Origin: Pseudomonas sp. QS1027
Lineage (GTDB): Bacteria > Pseudomonadota > Gammaproteobacteria > Pseudomonadales > Pseudomonadaceae
Reading direction: 5' to 3'
Assembly: GCF_002814235.1 (NCBI RefSeq)
Contig: NZ_PHSU01000043.1
Span: 1 to 64,000, forward strand
DNA: 64,000 nucleotides
The first letter of the stretch is position 1, and every line of letters starts with the position of its first letter. A model generated the notes under the pieces. It made no database searches, was not told where the DNA came from, and was given only the letters and a program-made list of their open reading frames with translations. A program made the translations under genes and the position numbers. Positions 24,331 through 33,436 of the stretch are shown piece after piece.

Positions 24331-25926
24331 TCACGGGTTTTTCAAGCGCTCCGCGAGGGCAGTTGCCAGCTGTGCTGTCAGACCGTAGACCGAAAGCTGT
24401 GGGTTGGCGCCTATGCTGGTGGGGAACAGCGAGCCGTCGTGAACCGACAGATTGCGCAACTGATGGTGGCGACCGAGGCTGTCGGTGACCGCACTTTTCG
24501 CCTCTTCGCCCATGGCGCAACCGCCCATGACGTGGGCGCTGCCGAGCCGCGTGCGGTACAGCTCCAGGCTCAGTTCGTCGATCAGTTCGCGGGCCTTGGC
24601 CAGGGTGTTCACGTAGTCGGCATCGGCGTGCAACGGCAGCACCGACTTGGCGCCCGCCGCGAACTGGATCTCGGCCATGGTGTGATAAGCCCGGCGCAGG
24701 CCGTCCCAGGCATAGGCCGATACCTGATAGTCGAGCACCGGCGTGCCGTCGCCGCGCAGTTCCACGCTGCCGCCGGGGCTGTCCGGGTGGAAGCCGTCGC
24801 GCATCAGCGCCAGCATCATGTGGGTGTGCGGCAGTTGTTCCATGCGCAAGGCGTTTTGCGTGCCGAAGCCGCCCAGCAGGGTGCTGGCCAGCGCCGGTTG
24901 CAGGGGCGGCACTTCGAGTTTGTAGGACATCGGCCCGGTGACGCCGGCATTCCACTGGAAATGATCGGAATAGATCGACTGGGGCGCGCCGTAAAACGGA
25001 TTGATGACCTCGGAAAATTGCCCGGCGGAGAAATTCACCAGGTGCAGGAAGGTCCGTTTGCCCAGTTGGCCGCTGGGGTCCGGTGCCTTGGAGCGCAGCA
25101 GCAGTCCCGGGCTGTTGATACCGCCGCCCGCCAGCACGTAATGCCGGGCCTTGACCTTGATTGTCCGGCCATTGGGGGCCACGCAACGCTCGTCCATTGC
25201 CACGCAGAGCAGGCCGGTGACCTGGTCGCCTTCGATCTGCAAGCGTTCGGCCCGCGCCAGATAGAGCAACTCGCCGCCTTTCTCCAGGGTCGCCGGAATG
25301 GTGGTGACCAGCATCGACTGCTTGGCGTTGGTCGGGCAGCCCATGCCGCAGTAGCCCAGGTTCCAGCAGCCGCGCACGTTGCGCGGGATGACTTTCCAGC
25401 TGTAGCCGAGGGCTTCGCAGCCATTGCGGATCACATCGTTGTTGGCGTTGGGCGGCATGACCCAGGGGGCGACGCCGAGGCGTTGTTCCATTTTCTCGAA
25501 CCAGGGCGCCATCTCGGCGCTGCTGTGGCCCTTGACGTTGTGCTCGCTGGCCCAGTGTTCGAGGGTCTGGTCCGGGGTGCGAAAGCTCGAAGTCCAGTTG
25601 ATCAGCGTGGTGCCGCCGACCGCGCGGCCCTGGAGGATGGTGATGGCGCCGTCCTTGCTCATGCGGCCGATGCCTTCCTGGTAGAGGCTGGTGTAGGCCT
25701 GGTCTTCGAGCATCTTGAAGTCGCTGCTGGTTTTCAGCGGGCCTTCCTCGATCAGCAGGACCTTGTAGCCGGCGGCGCTGAGGATTTCGGCGGTGGTGCC
25801 GCCGCCCGCGCCGCTGCCGATGATGGCGACATCGGCCTCCAGCGTCAGGTCCTGCTCCAGGCGGGCGCCGTTATAGGTTTTCCAGCCTCGGGCCAGGCCT
25901 TCGCGAAACAGATCGGGTACGGGCAT
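24331..25926 (-). CDS. GMC-family oxidoreductase (FAD alcohol dehydrogenase)
   Basis: 531 residues. FAD motif VAIIGSGAGGGTTAEILSAA (about 33-52), GMC signature region GRAVGGTTLINWTSSF, AGGGINSPGLLL and a C-terminal HVMGGCAMG plus NLSVHDGSLFPTSIGANPQL carrying the active-site residues. Oxidises an alcohol with electrons passing to a partner. The TAT-exported small protein encoded just upstream is the likely partner, as in gluconate and sorbitol dehydrogenase complexes. The unit also holds an aldehyde dehydrogenase, pointing to stepwise alcohol to acid oxidation. Substrate unknown. Confidence 0.9.
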   Translation of the reverse strand: MPVPDLFREGLARGWKTYNGARLEQDLTLEADVAIIGSGAGGGTTAEILSAAGYKVLLIEEGPLKTSSDFKMLEDQAYTSLYQEGIGRMSKDGAITILQGRAVGGTTLINWTSSFRTPDQTLEHWASEHNVKGHSSAEMAPWFEKMEQRLGVAPWVMPPNANNDVIRNGCEALGYSWKVIPRNVRGCWNLGYCGMGCPTNAKQSMLVTTIPATLEKGGELLYLARAERLQIEGDQVTGLLCVAMDERCVAPNGRTIKVKARHYVLAGGGINSPGLLLRSKAPDPSGQLGKRTFLHLVNFSAGQFSEVINPFYGAPQSIYSDHFQWNAGVTGPMSYKLEVPPLQPALASTLLGGFGTQNALRMEQLPHTHMMLALMRDGFHPDSPGGSVELRGDGTPVLDYQVSAYAWDGLRRAYHTMAEIQFAAGAKSVLPLHADADYVNTLAKARELIDELSLELYRTRLGSAHVMGGCAMGEEAKSAVTDSLGRHHQLRNLSVHDGSLFPTSIGANPQLSVYGLTAQLATALAERLKNP

Positions 25927-25975
25927 GTGCAGCCTCTTTATTGTTGTTTTGTCAGAAACCGGGCATCTACAAGGA

Positions 25976-26518
25976 TCAGACCTTCGGCGGGCCTGGATAA
26001 CCGCAGTGCGCCCAGGCTTCGGCGCGGTTGTACCAGGCCATCATCACCAGTTGCAGCAGCGATGCGTGGCCCATGCGCAGCAGGCTCAGGTAGCTGTTTT
26101 CCCAGCGTTCGAGAAAACCGTGGATCTGCGTGTCACTGGCATTTTCCCAACTGCCCCAGATGCCGGTCAGCGGTCCACGGGTGATGCCCATGCCGAGGAC
26201 GTCGAACAGCTGCCGGGTCAGCTTGAGCATTTCCGGCGACAGGTGGTCGAGGCTGTAGTCCAGGCTCGCCAGGGTCTGGTCGATGGCGGCGGGCATTTTC
26301 TCGGCGGCGACGGCGCCTTCGAGCATCACCGGGATCAGTGCCTGCAAAAAAGGCAGGTCGTTGGCCTGCAACACGGCAAAACCACTGGCCGGATGGCCGG
26401 CCGAGCAGCCGCTGAGGCTGGCGACAAGCCCGGCGCTGCTGAGAAAGGCACCGGCGCAGAGGCCGATTTTCAGGACGCCGCGACGGCTCAGTACGGGAGA
26501 TTCAGACAGGCTTGGCAT
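25976..26518 (-). CDS. TAT-signal small subunit of the GMC dehydrogenase
   Basis: 180 residues. Twin-arginine signal SRRGVLKIG followed by a hydrophobic stretch and LSGCSAG, which also fits a lipoprotein site. The mature part resembles gluconate 2-dehydrogenase subunit 3-like proteins. Located 49 bases upstream of the GMC gene and downstream of the aldehyde dehydrogenase, all on one strand. Probably helps export or assemble the flavoprotein, which lacks its own signal (inference). Confidence 0.8.
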   Translation of the reverse strand: MPSLSESPVLSRRGVLKIGLCAGAFLSSAGLVASLSGCSAGHPASGFAVLQANDLPFLQALIPVMLEGAVAAEKMPAAIDQTLASLDYSLDHLSPEMLKLTRQLFDVLGMGITRGPLTGIWGSWENASDTQIHGFLERWENSYLSLLRMGHASLLQLVMMAWYNRAEAWAHCGYPGPPKV

Positions 26519-26546
26519 TCTTGTTATTCACCTGGGCAGTGGAACA

Positions 26547-27977
26547 TCAACGAACGAAGAGTTTCTGGATCAGTTTCTGGATCGATTTGCCGTAAGGCGG
26601 ATAGATCAGCCGTGCCGCGTTGAAGCGCTGCTTGGTCAGTACGCCCTTGGCCTTGCTGAAGGTCAGGAAACCTTCGTGGCCGTGGTAATGGCCCATCCCC
26701 GAGGGGCCGATGCCGCCGAAGGGCAGGTCTTCCTGGGGCACATGGAGCAGGGTGTCGTTCAGGCAGACACCGCCGGAATGGGTTTCATCGAGCACCCGTT
26801 GCTGTTCGCTCCTGTTGTAGCCGAAGTAGTAGAGCGCCAGGGGGCGAGGCCGGCTGTTGATGTAGGCAAAGGCCTCATCCAGGCCCTTGTACGGCACGAT
26901 GGGCAGCAACGGGCCGAAGATCTCGTCCTGCATCAGCGTCATCTCATCGTTGACGTTCAGCAGCAGGCTGTGGCCCATGCGCCGACCCTGGCCCTGGTCG
27001 AATAGCGGAATCAGCAGCGCGCCCTTGCTGGTGGCGTCGCTCAGGTAGCCGTTGAGCCGTGCCAGTTGGCGGTCGTTGATGATGCTGGTGTAGTCCGGGT
27101 TGTCGACCAGCGTCGGATAAAAGCTGCGCACCGCCTGGCGGTAGGCTTCGACGAAGGACCCGACCCGATCTTCCGGCACCAGCACGTAGTCCGGCGCCAC
27201 GCAGGTCTGGCCGGCGTTGAGGGTCTTGCCGAAGGCGATGCGTTCGGCGGCGTCCTTGAGGGGCACGTCCTGGGAGACGATGGCCGGCGACTTGCCACCC
27301 AGTTCCAGGGTCACCGGGGTCAGGTTTTCCGCCGCCGCGCGCATCACGTGCCGGCCGATGCTGGTGGCACCGGTGAACAGCAGGTGATCGAACGGCAGCT
27401 TGGAAAAGGCCATGCCGATCTCGGCCTCGCCGAGCACCACACACACCTGATCCTCCGGGAACACCCGGCCCAGCAGTTCCTTGAGCAAAAGACCGGTGGC
27501 CGGGGTCGACTCGCTGAGCTTGAGCATCACCCGATTACCCGCCGCCAACGCGCCCACCAGCGGGCCGACGCTGAGGAACAGCGGGTAGTTCCAGGGCACG
27601 ATCACGCCGACCACCCCCAGTGGCTGGTAGACGACTTTGGCCGAGGCCGGCTGGAAGGCCAGGCCCACCTTACGGCGTGACGCTTTCATCCAGCCCTTGA
27701 GGTGGCGGCGGGCATGCTGGATGCCGTGCAGGCTGGGCATGAGTTCGCCGAGCAGGGTTTCATCGGCGCTGCGGTTGCCGAAGTCCTGGCTGATGGCGTC
27801 GATCAGCGCCTGGCGTTCGTCGCTGAGCAGTTGGCGCAGGCTGTCGAGCCATTGCCGACGTTGCTCGGCGGGGGGCATGGGGTGCGCGGCGTAAGCCTGG
27901 CGCTGCGCTTGAAACTGGCGCTGGAGTTGGTCCAGTTGCTGCTGAGACTCCTGCAGATAGGCTATTTCGGCAGACAT
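26547..27977 (-). CDS. coniferyl-aldehyde-type aldehyde dehydrogenase
   Basis: 476 residues, NAD(P)-dependent. Cofactor/catalytic motifs: VPWNYPLFLSVGPLVGALAAG, VTLELGGKSP with the general-base Glu, and NAGQTCVAPDYVLVPE with the nucleophilic Cys. It resembles the coniferyl aldehyde dehydrogenase (CalB) subgroup, which also takes aliphatic aldehydes. First gene of the reverse-strand oxidation unit, facing a TetR gene across a 174-base divergent region. Probably oxidises the aldehyde produced by the GMC enzyme. Confidence 0.9.
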   Translation of the reverse strand: MSAEIAYLQESQQQLDQLQRQFQAQRQAYAAHPMPPAEQRRQWLDSLRQLLSDERQALIDAISQDFGNRSADETLLGELMPSLHGIQHARRHLKGWMKASRRKVGLAFQPASAKVVYQPLGVVGVIVPWNYPLFLSVGPLVGALAAGNRVMLKLSESTPATGLLLKELLGRVFPEDQVCVVLGEAEIGMAFSKLPFDHLLFTGATSIGRHVMRAAAENLTPVTLELGGKSPAIVSQDVPLKDAAERIAFGKTLNAGQTCVAPDYVLVPEDRVGSFVEAYRQAVRSFYPTLVDNPDYTSIINDRQLARLNGYLSDATSKGALLIPLFDQGQGRRMGHSLLLNVNDEMTLMQDEIFGPLLPIVPYKGLDEAFAYINSRPRPLALYYFGYNRSEQQRVLDETHSGGVCLNDTLLHVPQEDLPFGGIGPSGMGHYHGHEGFLTFSKAKGVLTKQRFNAARLIYPPYGKSIQKLIQKLFVR

Positions 27978-28005
27978 GGCGCGCTCCAGTGTGTGATTTT
28001 ATTTT

Positions 28006-28019
28006 TAAACAAATGTTTA
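28006..28019. promoter_or_regulatory. candidate TetR operator
   Basis: TAAAC-AAAT-GTTTA, a perfect inverted repeat 28 bases upstream of the aldehyde dehydrogenase start, within the divergent promoter shared with the TetR gene. Position and symmetry fit a repressor site for that regulator; not proven. Confidence 0.4.
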
Positions 28020-28151
28020 GAGCTAATACTCCAGAAAGTCAACAGGCAGTGCCTGTGCATTCTGATAGCGGCTGAGAATCATGGCGATTTATCCGTAACC
28101 GGATAGGCCGTAAGATGGCCGATACCGTCTTCTGGAAGTAAAGCTGAAGTC

Positions 28152-28838
28152 ATGGCCCCTCGAATAAAAACCAGCGAACGCATCGTCCAGAACAGCCTGG
28201 ATCTGTTCAATCTGCAGGGCGAGCGCAGTGTCAGCACCAACCATATCGCGGCGCACATGGATATTTCGCCGGGTAACCTCTACTACCACTTCCCCAACAA
28301 GCAGGCGATCATCGCCGTGCTGTTCGCCGAGTACGAAGCCCTGGTCGACAGCTTCCTGCGCCCGCCCCAGGGCCGCGCGGCGACCATCGACGACAAGCGT
28401 TTCTATCTCAAGGCCTTGCTCGCGGCGATGTGGCGTTACCGCTTCCTGCACCGCGACCTCGAACATCTGCTGGAAAGCGATGCCGAACTGGCCGCCCGTT
28501 ACCGACGTTTTTCCCAGCGCTGCCTGATCCAGGGGCAGGCGATCTACACGGGTTTTGTCGAGGCCGGGATCCTGGGCATGGATGCCGTGCAGACCGAGTC
28601 CCTGACCCTCAATGCCTGGATTATCCTGACCTCCTGGGTACGCTTCCTGAGTACCACCCGCGAGAACGCCCACCACCTGAGCGAAGAGTCGATCAAGCGT
28701 GGGGTCTATCAGGTGCTGGTGCTGGAGTCGGGTTTTGTCACCGCGCAGTCGCGGGCGGCGGTGGACAAGTTGCTCAATGAATTTTATGTGCCGTTGGCCC
28801 TGGCTCTGGATGAAGGCAACCAGGCATCGGAAAGCTAG
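28152..28838 (+). CDS. TetR-family transcriptional regulator
   Basis: 228 residues. N-terminal HTH: ERIVQNSLDLFNLQGERSVS, then TNHIAAHMDISPGNLYYHFPNKQAIIAVLF, which is the recognition-helix region ending in the usual YYHFPNK. The remainder is the ligand-binding helical domain. Divergent from the aldehyde/GMC dehydrogenase unit, so it most likely controls that unit and itself. Gene order matches P. aeruginosa PA0364-PA0367. Confidence 0.92.
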   Translation: MAPRIKTSERIVQNSLDLFNLQGERSVSTNHIAAHMDISPGNLYYHFPNKQAIIAVLFAEYEALVDSFLRPPQGRAATIDDKRFYLKALLAAMWRYRFLHRDLEHLLESDAELAARYRRFSQRCLIQGQAIYTGFVEAGILGMDAVQTESLTLNAWIILTSWVRFLSTTRENAHHLSEESIKRGVYQVLVLESGFVTAQSRAAVDKLLNEFYVPLALALDEGNQASES

Positions 28839-28892
28839 GCCGCGCCTGTCGCCAGGCCGTCGATTATTTACTTCATCAATGAGGAGTTCGCC

Positions 28893-29747
28893 ATGTCCCT
28901 TGCGCAACTGATCAGCCCCCGGCAACTGGCCGAACGCCAGGCCCGGCCCGGGTTGGTGATCCTGGATTGCCGTTTTGCCCTTGATGACCCGGATTACGGG
29001 CAGCGCAGTTATGCCCAGGGGCATATCGAAGGCGCGCACCACGCCGATCTGGAGCGCGACCTGAGTGGCCCGGTGACCAAGGGCCTGACCGGGCGCCATC
29101 CGCTCCCGGACGCGGCGACCCTGGTCGAGCGCCTGCGGACCTGGGGTATCAGTGCCGACAGCGAGGTCGTGCTCTATGACGACGGCCCGGGCATGTACGC
29201 CGCCCGCGCCTGGTGGCTGCTGGCCTGGCTGGGCAAGCGCGACGGCGTGTTCCTGCTCGATGGTGGCCTGAAAGCCTGGCATGCCGCCGGACAGCCGCTG
29301 AGCCTGAACCCTCCGACCGCCGGCCGGGGAGCCTTCGAAGGGACGCCGGACGCTGCGCTGCAGATCAGCGTCGAAGACTTGCAGCAGCGCCTTGGACAGT
29401 CGTCGCTGACCCTGCTGGACGCCCGTGCCCTGCCGCGTTTTCGTGGTGAAGTGGAGCCAATCGATCCGGTGGCCGGGCATATTCCGGGCGCACAGTGCGC
29501 GGCGTTCAACGAGAACCTGGATGCGGATGGGCGTTTTCTACCGGCGGATCAGCTCAAGCAGCGTTTCGCCGCCAAGCTGGGGGATCGCTCGCCGCGGGAA
29601 CTGGTGGCGTATTGCGGCTCCGGGGTGACGGCGTGTCACAACCTGTTTGCCCTGTGCCTGGCGGGCTATCCGTTGGGGACCTTGTATGCCGGCTCCTGGA
29701 GCGAGTGGATTACCGATCCGCAGCGAGCGGTGGCGACGGGCGACTGA
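28893..29747 (+). CDS. sseA: 3-mercaptopyruvate-type sulfurtransferase
   Basis: 284 residues, two rhodanese domains. The active loop reads YCGSGVTACHN with Cys241; the CGSGVT form is typical of mercaptopyruvate sulfurtransferases rather than thiosulfate rhodaneses (CRKGVT). The N-terminal domain lacks a catalytic Cys (VVLYDDGPGMYAARAWW), as expected. Transfers sulfane sulfur to acceptors such as cyanide or thiols. ATG 28893 has GAGGAG upstream. Probably independent of the TetR gene. Confidence 0.9.
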   Translation: MSLAQLISPRQLAERQARPGLVILDCRFALDDPDYGQRSYAQGHIEGAHHADLERDLSGPVTKGLTGRHPLPDAATLVERLRTWGISADSEVVLYDDGPGMYAARAWWLLAWLGKRDGVFLLDGGLKAWHAAGQPLSLNPPTAGRGAFEGTPDAALQISVEDLQQRLGQSSLTLLDARALPRFRGEVEPIDPVAGHIPGAQCAAFNENLDADGRFLPADQLKQRFAAKLGDRSPRELVAYCGSGVTACHNLFALCLAGYPLGTLYAGSWSEWITDPQRAVATGD

Positions 29748-29869
29748 TTATTCGGGAGGCCGAGATTTATCTACCTACACGCCGGATTCCATCACCGGCT
29801 TAATCCCACGAGCGTGGAGAAATGCACGCTGTAGAAACCTCTTTGATAGAACGAATACAGGAGATTTTT

Positions 29870-30811
29870 ATGGGACAGGCCGTGTTGAATAATCAACCCG
29901 ATCCGAGGTCGGTAGAGGAAATGGACGAATTGGCGGGGGCGCGAACCCCTGCCGAGCCACGATACAGCGGGCCGATGGAACCTCTCGCCAAACACTTTGA
30001 AACGCTGGCGAACAATACCCATCAGAAGATGCTTGCGCTGGGCCGTAGTGTGTTGCTGGGCAACAGTGTCGAGACCTGCACGGCGTTCGAGGCCCGGGCG
30101 CTCGAACTGCATCAGGCCTCCCTTCAGCTGATTCAGGAGGCACTGCACCCCACCTCGAATATTTCGACTCAGGCGCAGCTTGTCTTCCGTCAGTTTGATG
30201 CCGGTGCACTCGATCAACTGGCCGATGAACCATTGGCGCGGTTTTCAGGGAGCATTGACTACCTGGTTGGCCTGGTCGCGGGCAGCACCTCGTTAAATAT
30301 CCGTGAGCTCGGCCTGCGCCTGGTTCGTGACGGGGAGATGAGCGATTTCGAAGGCTTTCTACAGGCCGCCGAGGAGGAGATTGTCGGGGCATTGGTTTCA
30401 TTCATGGGTGAGGACGGGCCGCTGGCTGAGGTGTTGGATCGGATCTATGCCAGGGATATGGATCTGGACCTGGATCTGGACGTAGGCGTCGCTTTGGACA
30501 TGCAGACATGGGCATTGCGAGGCCCCGAGTTCAAAGAGTTGGCAGACATGGCCGATAAGCTCGAGCCGAAAGCGGACGAGGCTGAGGACTACGAGCTATT
30601 GGCAGTAGTCTCGGGGTCCGACGACGGGCCCTCGCAAGAGCGTGAGATTGAAATGCTCGAAGACTGGCAAGTGGATGCCGAACTCGAAGCCGAGGTTTTT
30701 GCCTGGGCGGATGATCAGCCAGATGGCTATTCGGATGGGCAAGTAATGGTGCCCCTATTGAATGATATCGCCACGCCGCTTGGCGCTATTACCTACCATG
30801 AATATGCCTGA
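29870..30811 (+). CDS. orphan acidic protein, function unknown
   Basis: 313 residues. ATG 29870 has CAGGAGA at 29858-29864; an earlier in-frame ATG at 29822 has none. No signal peptide or membrane helix. The first half (35-190) looks helical; the second is very acidic, including MDLDLDLDVG near residues 201-210 and many Glu/Asp runs. Residues 16-24 (EEMDELAGA) resemble a double-glycine leader end: E at -8, M at -7, L at -4, G-A at -2/-1. In so large a protein this may be chance. It interrupts conserved core order between sseA and the YheT-like hydrolase. No family recognised. Confidence 0.7.
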   Translation: MGQAVLNNQPDPRSVEEMDELAGARTPAEPRYSGPMEPLAKHFETLANNTHQKMLALGRSVLLGNSVETCTAFEARALELHQASLQLIQEALHPTSNISTQAQLVFRQFDAGALDQLADEPLARFSGSIDYLVGLVAGSTSLNIRELGLRLVRDGEMSDFEGFLQAAEEEIVGALVSFMGEDGPLAEVLDRIYARDMDLDLDLDVGVALDMQTWALRGPEFKELADMADKLEPKADEAEDYELLAVVSGSDDGPSQEREIEMLEDWQVDAELEAEVFAWADDQPDGYSDGQVMVPLLNDIATPLGAITYHEYA

Positions 30812-30838
30812 TCGATAGCCAGGCGCCGCACATTCCGC

Positions 30839-31894
30839 TCAACATCCCCTAGCGGCCAGCCATTGCGGAATGCGGCGCTCCAGGTAGTAAGTCGGTTTGC
30901 CCAGCGAGCCGTCGACGAACCCCACATGCCCGCCCTTGGCCTGCAGTTCGAGTTGGGTGCCCGGTGCCAGTTCGCCAGGCTCGGGCAGGCTGTGGGGAAA
31001 CACGAACGGGTCGTCCTTGGCCTGGATAATCAGCGTCGGGGTGCGAATCGCCCCGAGGAAATAGCGGCTGGAGGCGCGCCGATAATAATCCTGCGCATCG
31101 GCAAAACCGTGCAACGGCGCGGTGACCCGGCCATCGAAATCCCAGAAGGTGCGCATCCCCGTCAGCGGCCCCAGGTCGCTCAGGGTTGCCAGGCCCTCGA
31201 TCCGCCCGTCGTGCTGGAACTGGCGCTGCTTGTTCTTGATGTAGACCAGCATCTCGCGCATGAAGTGCGCCTGGTAGATTCGTGAAAAGCCCTGGCCGAT
31301 GCGGTCGGCGCACTGGTCCAGGCGAAACGGCACCGACACCGCGACGGCGCCTTGCAGGCCGCTGTCCTGGCCACTTTCTCCCAGATGCTTGAGCAGCACG
31401 TTACCGCCCAGGGAGTAGCCGACGGCATAGAGTGGCGCCAGCGGGCGCTGGGCCTTGAGGTGGGCGATTGTGGCCGCCAGGTCTTCGCTGGCCCCGGAGT
31501 GATAGCTGCGCGCCAGCAGATTGGGCTCCCCCGAGCAGCCCCGCCAGTTCAACGCCACGCTGGCCCAGCCCTGGTTGCCCAGCGCCTGTTGCAAACCGGC
31601 GACATAAGGCGAGTTCGACGAGCCGGTCAGCCCGTGCAGCACCAGCACCAGCGGCGTCTCGGCGGCGTGCGGGCCGTGCCAGTCGAGGTCGAGGAAGTCG
31701 CCGTCGTCAAGCCACAGGCGTTCGCGCCGGCGGTCGAGGTGGACGGTCTTGCGCCAGAGCGGCCCCCACAAGGTTTGCAGGTGCGGGTTGCCCAGGCCTG
31801 TGGCAGGGGTGAAACCCGGTAGTCGAGTGGGTTGGGAAAATGGCGGCAACGCAGCGAGTCTCGGAGTGGGAATGGACAGGTCGGGTGCTGACAT
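30839..31894 (-). CDS. YheT-like alpha/beta hydrolase
   Basis: 351 residues from ATG 31894; an in-frame ATG at 31936 would add 14 residues and neither has a strong ribosome site. Typical family blocks: GNPHLQTLWGPL, DGDFLDLDWHG, VLVLHGLTGSSNSPYVAGL (oxyanion), nucleophile elbow YAVGYSLGGNVLLKHLGE, FDGRVTAPLHGF and the His motif KGGHVGFVDG. Predicted esterase/lipase of unknown substrate. It lies 78 bases after the M16 pair on the same strand. Confidence 0.88.
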   Translation of the reverse strand: MSAPDLSIPTPRLAALPPFSQPTRLPGFTPATGLGNPHLQTLWGPLWRKTVHLDRRRERLWLDDGDFLDLDWHGPHAAETPLVLVLHGLTGSSNSPYVAGLQQALGNQGWASVALNWRGCSGEPNLLARSYHSGASEDLAATIAHLKAQRPLAPLYAVGYSLGGNVLLKHLGESGQDSGLQGAVAVSVPFRLDQCADRIGQGFSRIYQAHFMREMLVYIKNKQRQFQHDGRIEGLATLSDLGPLTGMRTFWDFDGRVTAPLHGFADAQDYYRRASSRYFLGAIRTPTLIIQAKDDPFVFPHSLPEPGELAPGTQLELQAKGGHVGFVDGSLGKPTYYLERRIPQWLAARGC

Positions 31895-31972
31895 CAGCAA
31901 GTCGTCATGGCAGCCACGCTTGTGTGTGCGATGCATCTAAATTGCCACAGTCCTGTCCATTGCCGCAGCTTT

Positions 31973-33436
31973 TTATCCGGGCGGCAGGGCGTGAGGCAGG
32001 CAAGTGGGGCCCTGCACCTGGAGATCGGGCAACGCTTGCTGGGCGACGCTCGGGCCGGTACTGGTCACCACCCAACTGTTGGCGTCGAAATGTGCGTTCA
32101 AGGCGGCCTTGATCATTTCTCTGGTCAGTTGCTGGGCCTGTTCGGCGTAGTCCGTCAGGCTCAGTGGCAGGTCGTGACGCGCGATCACCAGTAGCGCCTG
32201 GAGGATATCCGCATTGCTGGCGCCATTGAGCGCCATGTCACCGCGCAGGCTCAGTTTGATGTTCTGCAGTTCCTGCTCGGTCGGGCCGTCTTTCAGGAGC
32301 TGTTCGAACATCCGTTTGACCCGCCGGATAACGGCCTCGCGGTATTCGGGCGGAGTCGAGAGGTTGATATGGAACGGGCCACGGGCTTGCCAGTTCTTGA
32401 GTTGGGCCTCCGCCGAGTAGGTGACGCCGTGCTGTTCGCGCAAGACTTTCATCAGACGGCTATCGAAACCGCCACCAAAGATCAGGCTGGCCACGTAGAG
32501 GGCGACGTAATCGGGATGATTCCGGGGCGCGGCGATCTGGGCGAAATCCAGATGAACCAGGGTGCTCGACCGTTCGATATGGGTGGTGCCGACGAGGCTG
32601 TCTTCAGGTCGGGGGTTGGCGGTGGGTGGCAACGCCGGACCTTTGGGCAAGGCATCGGAAAGCTTCACGCTGATGCTCTGTGCCTGCTCCAGCGAGAGAT
32701 CGCCGACCAGCACGATAATGGCATTGCCCGCGCTGTAAGCCTTGTTGTGAAAGTCCCGCAGCTGATCGGTCGTGATTTTTCCAATACTTTCCCGGGTGCC
32801 GTAGAGAGGCTGGGCATACGGGTGTCGTGGGTAGAGCGGTGGTTGAAAACGGTGATTGACCCAGGTGTCAAAGGCGGCATCCTGGCGCATCTGCCGGTCG
32901 AGGATCTCGCTCTTTACCCGGCGAATGGCATCGCGGGTGAAGCTGGGCTTGCTCAACACTTCGCTCAACAACTGCAAGGCCGGTGTGCGGATGGTTTCGT
33001 CGCTGAGACTGCGCAGGGTGAAATAGCCATGGTCGCGGTCGATGCCATTGCCGATCTTTACCCCCAGGCTGTCGAATGCGCTCAGGATCGTGTCGACATC
33101 CTTACCCTCCGACCCTTCGTTGAGCAGGCTCAGGGCCATGGCCGCCAAGCCGGGTTGCTCGCCGTCGTAACGGCTGCCCGCGGCAAAGCTCACGGCCACA
33201 TCGAGCAACGGCAGGCCATGGGTTTCAACGAAGAGCACCTTGGTTCCGCTGAGGGTTTTCCAGCCGCGGATAACGCGGGTAGTGGGGGTGGGTGCCAGGT
33301 GCTGGACCTCGCTCAGGGATTGCAGGGGATTGACGGTCGACCGTTCGGCGCCGGCCGATGCCATTGGTCCAGGGATGGCCAGGGTGGCGAGCAGTGCCAG
33401 CAGGGCGTTCGATAACACCGGGTGAGTCTTATTCAT
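31973..33436 (-). CDS. M16 peptidase-like subunit without catalytic motif (pair 2)
   Basis: 487 residues, signal peptide about 1-32 (MASAGA cleavage region). The insulinase/processing-peptidase fold is clear, but the HxxEH site is replaced by GLAAMALSLLNEGSEGKD, so this is the non-catalytic partner. ATG 33436 sits inside the end of the catalytic partner gene (8-base overlap), tightly coupling the two. Periplasmic. It resembles the partner encoded at 35502-36992, suggesting duplication of the whole pair. Confidence 0.9.
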   Translation of the reverse strand: MNKTHPVLSNALLALLATLAIPGPMASAGAERSTVNPLQSLSEVQHLAPTPTTRVIRGWKTLSGTKVLFVETHGLPLLDVAVSFAAGSRYDGEQPGLAAMALSLLNEGSEGKDVDTILSAFDSLGVKIGNGIDRDHGYFTLRSLSDETIRTPALQLLSEVLSKPSFTRDAIRRVKSEILDRQMRQDAAFDTWVNHRFQPPLYPRHPYAQPLYGTRESIGKITTDQLRDFHNKAYSAGNAIIVLVGDLSLEQAQSISVKLSDALPKGPALPPTANPRPEDSLVGTTHIERSSTLVHLDFAQIAAPRNHPDYVALYVASLIFGGGFDSRLMKVLREQHGVTYSAEAQLKNWQARGPFHINLSTPPEYREAVIRRVKRMFEQLLKDGPTEQELQNIKLSLRGDMALNGASNADILQALLVIARHDLPLSLTDYAEQAQQLTREMIKAALNAHFDANSWVVTSTGPSVAQQALPDLQVQGPTCLPHALPPG

